Assembly (NCBI GenBank): GCA_029465975.1
Contig: CM055739.1
Location: 5,437,128 to 5,501,127, forward strand
Length of the DNA stretch: 64,000 nucleotides
Source of the DNA: Dallia pectoralis
Taxonomy: Eukaryota > Chordata > Actinopteri > Esociformes > Umbridae
Reading direction: 5' to 3'
Shown here: positions 57,501-64,000 of the stretch, one piece after another
Position numbering within the stretch: the first letter of the stretch is position 1
Layout: each line of letters opens with the position of its first letter
Notes under the pieces: generated by a model
What the model saw: the letters and a program-made list of their open reading frames with translations, nothing else
Database searches by the model: none
What the model was told of the DNA's origin: nothing
Program-made: the position numbers and the translations under genes

Positions 57501-59310
57501 CCCCTTCAAACGGTTTGATTAACTAAGAGCTAAGGTGTGTATATATCAGTCCGTTGCGCTGGAGATCTGGTGGCGTCGCTGTGTCTGTCGCGTGTGCGAG
57601 GCCAGAGCAGAGCCGAATGAGTGGGCAGGACTGAGCCACTGCTTTCCCCAGTCCTGATGGCAGGATGCAGATTGTAGCAGGGGATTAGTGAGATACAAAA
57701 ATCCGATTTTGCCTGGAGAAAGCAGCAGTCACTGGATTTTCTATAGTTTATCAGGTGCCGGCTGTGAGCGGCTAGATAGGATTTTTTAAATGCTTCAAAT
57801 GCAATCTTCAGTTGGTTAACAGGATATTATGTCGTTTTTCCCTCAAACTCATTGCCACGTTTACATGTTTACAGGTTTACCTCACATGGCAACTATCACA
57901 TGCATGTGTGTAAAACACACATATTTAGAAAGAAAATATTTTACGTTGCATAATCTATCATTCATGAATTAACATAAGTGTTTTATTAAAAGATATATAT
58001 ATATTTTTTTTTGGGCTATTGTATTTTGTCGCATATTTTCTATTCACCTTGAAATGTACGTCATTGGCATATTATCGCACCGCTGTCCAAGCCAGTTTCG
58101 TTCATTGCTGATGTATTATTATTCTGTTGTAACTACAGTGCTTAATTTAGCATTGTCCCACTTTGCACCTGCAGGACAGTACACCGTCATGATGGCCCAC
58201 TTCTACCTGAAGCGGAAGATCGGTTACTTTGTCATCCAGACGTACATGCCCTGCTTCATGACCGTTATCTTGTCCCAGGTTTCCTTCTGGCTCAACCGGG
58301 AATCTGTACCTGCCAGGACCGTGTTTGGTTAGCATCATCGCCCCGTATTTACGTGCATTACCTCAAACCCAATGTTTTAAGTTTCCTATACCGACACGAT
58401 GGGGAAATAATCCTGAGACTGAAAAATGTGCGCCAGTGTATTGATTAAAATGAATTAAAGAAAGTAAACATGTTAGGAGCCTCTTAAATCTTTTGTAGCA
58501 AGATGTCACAGAGCCTATCCACCCGTATGAACATGTGGTTGTGATTATGACTTGTGACTTTCCACCAGGAGTCACTACCGTGTTGACCATGACCACGCTC
58601 AGTATCAGCGCTCGTAACTCCTTGCCCAAGGTGGCCTACGCCACGGCCATGGACTGGTTCATCGCCGTGTGCTACGCGTTCGTCTTCTCGGCGCTCATCG
58701 AGTTCGCCACCGTCAACTACTTCACCAAAAGGAGCTGGGCGTGGGATGGCAAGAAAGCCATGGAAGCTCAGCACCCCAAGGTGGGATCACAGGTGGTCAG
58801 ACGGCTGATGTTTTGTGTTGAACGTCGAAAGTCGCGTGAACAGGCTGTACACCATCAAATATTATTAACGGCAATAGTTGCCAAAGACAAAAATATAACA
58901 TCTTTTTGTACTCCTGCTCGTGTGGAGCAGGTAACGGGACACGTCTGTATTCATCTAACACATCTATTGTTTTTGTCTAATCTTAACAGAAGAGAGACCC
59001 GATGGTTTTGTCTAAGAAGCCCAACAATGCCTGCTCAGTGGGAGTGAACTTCTCCCCGAACATCACCAAGGACATCGCTATCTCCACAATTTCCAACAGC
59101 ACCTCAATTCAACTGCGCACATCCGAAAACAAAGTTCTGGACCCCAAGAAAACCTATAACAGCGTGAGCAAAATCGACAAAATGTCCCGGATCGTTTTCC
59201 CGGTTCTCTTTGGAACCTTTAACCTTGTGTACTGGGCTACGTACCTCAACAGAGAACCTGTCATCAAAGGCGAGGTCATCAAAGGAAAGAACATCCTGGT
59301 TTCAACATAG
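42435..59310 (+). CDS. gabra5: gabra5 gene, whole coding span: GABA-A receptor alpha-5 subunit
   Basis: Nine coding exons join in frame to 1413 nt and 470 aa. The product is a GABA-gated chloride channel subunit. Alpha-5 in mammals is largely extrasynaptic and hippocampal. Match to alpha-5 rather than alpha-1/2/3 comes from [65 protein letters not shown] and NREPVIKG. Residues 1-28 form a signal peptide. Cys-loop cysteines are 174 and 188. TM1-TM3 lie within residues 244-345 and TM4 is FPVLFGTFNLVYWATYL. The intracellular loop is short, as is usual for alpha-5. The benzodiazepine-site histidine is replaced by Leu137 and a loop C threonine by Arg242. All introns are GT-AG. It is divergent from gabrb3, as in the vertebrate beta3-alpha5-gamma3 cluster. 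Confidence 0.95.
42724..42848 (+). CDS. gabra5: gabra5 coding exon 2
   Basis: 125 nt encoding residues 30-70, including [20 protein letters not shown]. It contains an N-glycosylation motif NIT. The acceptor CAG is at 42721-42723 and the GTATTC donor at 42849. Confidence 0.94.
42849..44379. other. gabra5 intron 2
   Basis: AT-rich. A 50-bp direct duplication (TTTATTAGATACTTTTAAGA region) is at about 42917-43022. Nothing else was recognised. Confidence 0.5.
44380..44447 (+). CDS. gabra5: gabra5 coding exon 3
   Basis: 68 nt encoding KVTEIKTNIFVTSFGPVSDT to M93, preceded by a CTACAG acceptor and followed by GTGAGT. The length is the family norm. Confidence 0.95.
44782..45002 (+). CDS. gabra5: gabra5 coding exon 4
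   Basis: 221 nt encoding residues 94-166, [19 protein letters not shown] to GTLLYTM. The benzodiazepine-site position is codon CTG (Leu137) at 44911-44913, in TFFLNGKKS. Cys111 replaces an Arg of human alpha-5. The CTCAG acceptor is at 44777-44781 and the GTACCA donor at 45003. Confidence 0.96.
45003..46939. other. gabra5 intron 4
   Basis: Unique AT-rich intron sequence without recognised exons. It includes a CTCF-like site listed separately. Confidence 0.5.
46488..46501 (+). promoter_or_regulatory. CTCF-like motif in gabra5 intron 4
   Basis: CCACAAGGTGGCAG matches the CTCF core except for A at the fifth position. This is a motif match only. Confidence 0.3.
46940..47022 (+). CDS. gabra5: gabra5 coding exon 5 (Cys-loop)
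   Basis: 83 nt encoding [20 protein letters not shown] to KFGS, residues 168-194, with both Cys-loop cysteines. A long pyrimidine tract (TTTCTTTCTCTCTCTCTAG) precedes it, and GTGAGT follows. Confidence 0.96.
47085..47765 (+). repeat. 51-bp minisatellite with AATAAA and E-box in every unit, gabra5 intron 5
   Basis: About 13 almost identical 51-base units starting 60 bases after the exon 5 donor. Each unit contains ACACGTGTGTTATGAATAAA followed by TATATCTATATCCTG and TTTGCAACTACCAAGC. The unit therefore carries a CACGTG E-box and, on the gabra5 sense strand, a canonical AATAAA. The near-perfect identity suggests recent expansion, or assembly collapse/expansion. Confidence 0.95.
47846..48195. 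repeat. 29-bp minisatellite (CAGTGACCACACAGAGATGT-like)
   Basis: About 12 units of 29 bases with scattered variants, 80 bases after the 51-bp array in gabra5 intron 5. Confidence 0.93.
48196..50400. other. gabra5 intron 5, unique block
   Basis: AT-rich unique sequence; no exon recognised. Confidence 0.5.
50401..50491. repeat. CA/CG microsatellite
   Basis: (CA)n with TACA, GACA and GCAC interruptions. Confidence 0.93.
50740..50960. repeat. CT-rich (CCTCCCTC)n tract
   Basis: An imperfect polypyrimidine tract of CCCTCC and CCACCCTCC units on the gabra5 sense strand. Confidence 0.8.
50961..54095. other. gabra5 intron 5, unique block
   Basis: Unique AT-rich sequence with a short TA run near 52505. 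No exon or named element was recognised. Confidence 0.5.
54096..54911. repeat. 65-bp minisatellite (63-bp variants), gabra5 intron 5
   Basis: About 12.5 units beginning GACAATGTCAAGGAGATCTA and ending GGAATAGATAAATATTATAT. Two alternating unit types (GTCAAGGAGATCTAGGA and GGCAAGGAGGTCTAGAA) in the second half indicate dimer-based expansion. Confidence 0.94.
54912..55631. other. gabra5 intron 5, exon 6-proximal part
   Basis: AT-rich unique intron sequence, becoming GC-richer just before exon 6. Confidence 0.5.
55632..55775 (+). CDS. gabra5: gabra5 coding exon 6
   Basis: 144 nt encoding residues 195-242, YAYPVSEVVYLW through [17 protein letters not shown] to TSR. It gains an N-glycosylation motif NQT. 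The acceptor CACAG is at 55627-55631 and the GTACAC donor at 55776. It is separated from exon 5 by the 8.6-kb intron 5. Confidence 0.95.
55866..55926. repeat. 12-bp array (GTGTTTTGGAAT)
   Basis: Five 12-base units beginning about 90 bases after the gabra5 exon 6 donor. Confidence 0.9.
55927..58174. other. gabra5 intron 6, largely unique
   Basis: The part at about 56150-56900 is more GC- and CpG-rich than the rest. It looks like a candidate conserved or regulatory block but shows no coding similarity. Confidence 0.4.
58175..58327 (+). CDS. gabra5: gabra5 coding exon 7 (loop C, TM1)
   Basis: 153 nt encoding residues 243-293, GQYTVMMAHFYLKRKIGYFV through SQVSFWLNRESVPARTVF. The GCAG acceptor is at 58171-58174. 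The donor GTTAGC at 58328 is weaker than consensus. Confidence 0.96.
58569..58780 (+). CDS. gabra5: gabra5 coding exon 8 (TM2, TM3)
   Basis: 212 nt encoding residues 294-364, GVTTVLTMTTLSISARNSLP through TM3 and KRSWAWDGKKAMEAQHPK. The acceptor is CCACCAG and the GTGGGA donor is at 58781. Confidence 0.96.
58990..59310 (+). CDS. gabra5: gabra5 terminal coding exon 9 (loop, TM4)
   Basis: 321 nt encoding residues 365-470, starting KRDPMVLSKK and containing KTYNSVSKIDKMSRIVFPVL, TM4 and NREPVIKG. The TAG stop is at 59308-59310. The CAG acceptor is at 58987-58989. Confidence 0.95.
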   Translation, partial: KRDPMVLSKKPNNACSVGVNFSPNITKDIAISTISNSTSIQLRTSENKVLDPKKTYNSVSKIDKMSRIVFPVLFGTFNLVYWATYLNREPVIKGEVIKGKNILVST

Positions 59311-60055
59311 ATTCCGTCTTACACCACCTTTAACCATGTTGGCCTTCAAACTGCTGGAGAAAATGCTATTGGTTCTGTCTTTCTCATTCTGTAATTTGCA
59401 TGAAGCTTTTAGAGAGGTACTCGTACCATCGTTGCCTTGGTATTACTTCTCGATGCCTACTGTACATAGCTTTAATAAGACTATGGCATTTTGAAGGTTA
59501 ATTTGTTGATACAAAACCTTTTTCCAAATGCTGCAGTGTGGATGTTCATCCGTTTCAAAAGAAAAAACTCACTCATGTTGCTATTCTATGGAAGAATGGA
59601 CCTGAGGTTACGATGTTAAGGAAAATGAAGAAATATTATTTTTATGTATGTTTGAAACTACTACCAACTTTATATTTTAATCAATTTGTGTTACTTTTGC
59701 TCATCTCACATGCACTGTTGTAACGACTAGAAAGGCTAGTCACTGTGATGACTAGAATGGCTAGTTACCCTGAGCTTTTTTGTTACTTTCTGTTTAACAC
59801 TGGTCTCAATTCTACCATGAACATACCCCGGACTGTCTTTTTCTAATCATTCACACCATATCTGTTCCCTCAGTTCCCAATGTCTTTGTGCTTTTTTGTC
59901 GTATGTCAGTTCGTTGAGTTGACGAGTGGTTCGTAAACAGCCTTTGTGTAATACTTTAGTATGCGCTACGTAGCCCCCCTTAATTTTATAAATGTATATG
60001 TTTAATCCGTTTGTTGTGTTTGTGTTTGAATTAAAACCCAGAAACGTGATTGATG
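59311..60055 (+). other. gabra5: Probable gabra5 3' untranslated region
   Basis: AT-rich sequence following the stop codon. The first plausible polyadenylation hexamer noticed is ATTAAA at 60030-60035, giving a 3'UTR of about 740 bases. The true end may be further downstream. Confidence 0.4.
60030..60035 (+). promoter_or_regulatory. gabra5: Candidate gabra5 polyadenylation signal
   Basis: ATTAAA, the commonest variant hexamer, lies about 720 bases after the stop codon. Confidence 0.35.
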
Positions 60056-61873
60056 TCTGCGCCTGGTTCCTCACCACCATCACAAGTTTGTGACACCTGT
60101 ATGTAAAGTGTAAAACGGACCTCCTCTGTATGTATAATGTACACCATAATCCTTTGACAAACTTCGTAACTGTGGATACAGAGGCAAAACAAGATCAGCA
60201 ACTTAAACAGCCCTGTACAGTCTAAACATCGTAGGCATACAGTTGCGGATTTAAAATGTATTTTTCAGACTGCAATGTGAATGTTTCACCCAACCTAGTA
60301 GGACCAGACAATTGAGCTCTAATTTATTTAAGCTAAAAGGCTGCACGGATACTTTTACAGGTATTTCCTTTTTTTCTTCATAAATCATCAAACCAGGGAG
60401 AATCAGAGTGACACAGTGAGGCATTTGTCCAGCTAGATAAAGACGTTTTCATTTTCTACCGATTCAAAACATTTTTATCACAGTGGACCTGATTGAACAC
60501 AGCCCAAACCACCTGTTCCTCCTAAATCCTCCCAGGTCGCGGTCCAAATGTCACTATGTCCTGACAGAATTGGCCCCAGTCCACTGAGGTGTGTTGGAAC
60601 ATAATTATCCTGGGATAATGTGCAGTGTTTCTACTCGCCGTTGTCCCTGGAGAGAAAATCAACCACCGGGGGGCGCTGACAGCCACCTCCCAAACACCGC
60701 CCGGCAACCTCCCGCCCACATCCCGCCCGCATGGACTCCTGGCCTAGAGCGCTTTCTTCTGACTGTGGAAACAAATGTGACGATGGCTCTGGGACTTTTT
60801 CATAGAAAGAAAGAAAAAATGAAAGAGCAAATGATTGAGACAACTGGGGAAGAGGACATTTTCTAATGAAGATGAATATACAGCTATGAAACCTGCTGAA
60901 CCTGAGTTATACTGAAGTCAGTACAGGGAGAAATAAGGGACCAATATAGATATTATTAATACTTGTGACAGATACTGAGTGAATGTCACTGACCGGGCTG
61001 TACTCATTAAATTGCCATGTTGTATGTAGGTAATATGCTAAAAATCGTTCATGCTTTATTATTATTTTCTATCCGTATCCTCTGCAGCCAAGACATATTC
61101 TTGAATCTTTTGGAATATGGAAACATGGACTAAAATATCACTTTCTGTTTGTCTATATGTGAAAATGCTTGTTTAATTATGTCTCTGCATTTGAATTCAA
61201 GCAAATTGAAATTAATTCTAAATAATTTTACTACTGGACTGTTCTTCCAGTACTGTTGTAAATGTGTATCTCATTTCAGTGTGCTGTTACGTTTATTGAT
61301 TTAATTTCATGAGAACCCAAAACATTAACAACCCTCCAGTCAGACTTAAAGTGCATTTCATTGGGACAAATTGACCGGCATGTTTCAGCTATCTCTCTTC
61401 CAACAGCAAAACAGCGGGGGGGGTATTAGGAGGGGGTACGGCACCGGTGGCTCTCTGGATTATAGAAATGCGGGCCCGCGAGGGTCCTGTGGTGAGGGGA
61501 GGGCGAGAACTGATACTCTCCCATCAGTCACTGTGGCAGACACATCTGCCATACATCTGTTTGTCAAGGATTTAGTTCCGCTTAAGTTGGTTTCCCATTC
61601 AGGAGCCCGGTGTGCTTCCCTCCTATGTAAGCCCCGACCGATGACAAATGGCCGGGCTCCTGGGCAGTGGACAGCTGGATTGCATGTTAGCGTGGATGGG
61701 TGAAATGTCGGACGGCAATGCACCAGACCAGTAAGCGTATATACTGTTTGCTGATAGGAGGGTGTGGAGTAGCTTAGCATAATGCCTGAGTTTCAGGGCT
61801 AAAATAAATATTCAGTGTATATAAACTTATGAAAATTAAAATGGATGTACTGAATATATATGCTGTATGTATA
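60056..61873. other. Flank downstream of gabra5
   Basis: No gene seen. A gamma-3 subunit exon would be expected beyond gabra5 in the conserved cluster, but none was recognised here. Confidence 0.5.
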
Positions 61874-62725
61874 TCGACACAATGAGCCAAAACATTATGC
61901 CTGCCAGTGTAATATGCTGGCTGTTGGTCTTTCGTGTGCTGCCAGTCCAGTGCCAATCCAACCCCTGAAGATCTCCTGTGGTATCTGGCACCAAGACGTT
62001 AGCAGCAGATGCTTCAAGTCATGTAAGTTGCGAGGTGGAGCCGCAGTGGAATCGGACATGTCGGTCCAGCGCGTCCCACAGATGCTCATTTGGATTGAGA
62101 TCTGGGGAATTTGGTGGCTTGAAGAAACCCTTGAACTCTTCATCATCTTCCTCACATCATCGCAGAACAATGTGTGCAGTGTGACAGGGCATAAAGAGGC
62201 CACTTCCACTGCGTTACAACGATGTTTAGGTAGGTGGCATTGTGTCAAATCCACATGAATGGCCGGTCCCAGGGTTTCACGGCAGAACATCACCCAGAGA
62301 CTCACACTCCCTGCATTCTGGCGCCAGCACTTCCCCAGGTAAACAGTAAAAGAACAACGTTTCAGGAAAATCATTAGACCAAGCGATTATCCGCTACTCC
62401 AAGGATCAGTTCCAACAATCCCATGGCAATTGTATGTGTTTTTCAGCGATTGACATGAGTCATCAAGGGGTCATCATGGGGTCATCGAGGGCACTCTGAC
62501 CGGGGACAGCCCCATACGTGACAGGGAGTGTGTGTGTGTGTGTGTGCGTGCGTGTGTGGTGTCACGTTCCTTCCATAGCCACCAATAGGATTTTCAGTAG
62601 CTTGAGCCACTGACCAGACCGAATTGCCTTCGTTTTTTCCGCGTTTTGACATCGATGAGCTTTGGGCGCCCATGTCATCTGCTTCATCTGTGGGTGGTCT
62701 TAATGTTTTGGGTCATCATTGTGTA
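61874..62725 (-). mobile_element. Decayed Tc1/mariner-like DNA transposon
   Basis: Inverted termini are recognisable: CACAATGAGCCAAAACATTA on the left (about 61878) and AATGTTTTGGGTCATCATTGTG on the right (read as CACAATGATGACCCAAAAC on the other strand). Between them the minus strand encodes pieces of a Tc1-type transposase: VMFCRETLGPAIHVDLT, APPRNLHDLKHLLLTSWCQI and PQEIFRG. The N-terminal part near 62650-62680 is also traceable. At about 850 bp it is shorter than complete family members, with an internal deletion around 62345-62440 and frameshifts, so it is inactive. It carries a TG microsatellite insertion at 62527-62557. Confidence 0.8.
61895..62374 (-). pseudogene. Tc1-like transposase remnant
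   Basis: A 159-codon open stretch holds the second part of the DDE transposase domain. The flanking N-terminal domain is frameshifted or deleted, so no complete transposase can be made. Confidence 0.75.
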
Positions 62726-64000
62726 GTACCTGTACAGCTGCCCCATGTTAACATCTGTGGAAATGTTACATGGCACAGCCATGTACAGGGACTTGATATT
62801 CTCTACAGTTCTCACACAGCACATGTATAGATGCAAATGAACGCTTCAGGGGGAGTTTCAGATGCAAATATATCTAAAGCTGTTAATTTATGATATCTGG
62901 CACGAAGCCATCTTGTCGTTCACACTTGGAAATCCAGATGCTTGGGAGCTGTCTACATAGAAGTTTCTATAAAAAGAAAAATGCAAATGATTTGTCCTAG
63001 ATTAATGAAATTGTTCTAGTGTGTTTCAGACAGGAGAAACTATGTATGTAATGTATGTAACTTTTGTTGCATGTTTGATTAATGCTGTCTCTCAACACCT
63101 CTGTCAAAGCAATGTAATGTCATTTCTAACTGAATGACATATGTCATACTGTCACACAGGCCACTAACCCTATTGTATTGGACGGTATGTACTGTACAAG
63201 GGTAAAATTAACTCAATATGACAACAGACTATTGAATTAGTCTTCAATCATAGAATTGGCACACATTTACAAATACATACCATAACATTTAACAGTGAAC
63301 GTTAAAGTTAAAAGGTTGGAATGTAGTACATTAATGAAAGTCAAATCCTAATGTCAGGATGTTATTTGACCGAGACCCGGTCAGGCAATATAAAACGGTT
63401 TATTTTGAGGGCACCATCGGTAGATATGACACAGGTAGGAGGGGTTCAAGGCCCTTGTGAGAAAACATGGCAGAACGGAGAGATATATTGCAGAAGAAAA
63501 CAATAATTTAATGAAATTCCGTGACAGATGATCTGATCTGCGGACAAGAGAGGACTAGAGTCTAGATTGAATGGTTTAACCGCTGACACGGCGCCAGTGA
63601 ACAACCGATGACGGAAGTGATTGTTTTCTATTTTCACCAGTTGGGTGGGAGGGCCGGGGCAAACAGGGGCGGGAGGGGGAGGTCCTAAGTGCAGGAAATG
63701 ACAAATCAAGAAAGAAAGCATCCCAAAAAAAAGAATCAAGCAAGAATTAAGCTGATCTACCTGCTATATTTAGGGAAAAACTAAGGGAAAAAAAGTTTTT
63801 AAAATGTTGTCTTTGTGAAACACAGTATCACATTTGTTTGGGGAGAAGTAAGTGCCTTTACAGTATGAATGAAGTAATACATAACATTACCTTAAAGGAG
63901 GTCGATTACCATAAAGAATGTAGGCGGTGTGCTGTGCTTGCACTCCTCCTACACACCTAGAGGGTCCAGTTTAAAACCACAGTTAGTACCCCGATAACGC
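62726..64000. other. Terminal intergenic DNA
   Basis: AT-rich sequence with no recognised gene, exon or element up to the window edge. Confidence 0.5.

Noticed and set aside
42435..59310. Assignment of the alpha gene as gabra3, or as alpha-4/6 because of the missing histidine
   Set aside because: The replacement is Leu rather than Arg, and [36 protein letters not shown] and NREPVIKG are alpha-5 signatures.

Overview
The window is nuclear genomic DNA of a ray-finned fish, almost certainly a teleost. Three vertebrate genes with GT-AG introns can be read exon by exon. Between exons the DNA is AT-rich and unusually full of minisatellites and microsatellites. It also carries a Tc1-like transposon fossil and what looks like a solo LTR. 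No bacterial genes, CRISPR arrays or RNA genes were seen.

Layout. (1) 2327-8101, minus strand: complete ndfip2, seven coding exons, 265 aa, a three-pass Golgi/endosome membrane adaptor for NEDD4-family ubiquitin ligases. (2) 8.1-20 kb: intergenic DNA with tandem arrays, a consensus CTCF-like site (9418-9431), a GC-rich patch and a putative solo LTR (19331-19766). (3) 20036-38923, minus strand: complete gabrb3, nine coding exons, 478 aa, GABA-A receptor beta-3 subunit. (4) 38.9-42.4 kb: intergenic space between divergent genes, with a long TG/CG tract. (5) 42435-59310, plus strand: complete gabra5, nine coding exons, 470 aa, GABA-A receptor alpha-5 subunit. (6) 59.3-64 kb: gabra5 3'UTR, flank, and a decayed Tc1/mariner element (61874-62725).

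The head-to-head gabrb3/gabra5 pair is the conserved vertebrate arrangement known from human 15q12, where GABRG3 follows GABRA5; a gamma-3 gene is not visible before the window ends. The two subunits can co-assemble, usually with a gamma subunit, into chloride channels. ndfip2 is functionally unrelated and maps to a different human chromosome.

Most notable observations: (a) a 20-bp minisatellite in gabrb3 intron 7 is built from the exon 7/intron 7 junction, so about a dozen near-perfect copies of the 5' splice site follow the real one; (b) the alpha-5 protein lacks the benzodiazepine-site histidine (Leu137 instead) and has Arg in place of a loop-C threonine; (c) a very uniform 51-bp array in gabra5 intron 5 repeats a sense-strand AATAAA and a CACGTG E-box about 13 times; (d) several other arrays touch splice sites or, in ndfip2, lie inside coding sequence. 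I found no evidence of a wholly new gene system; the novelty is in how tandem repeats interact with gene structure. All homology calls are from recognition of the proteins, not from a database search.
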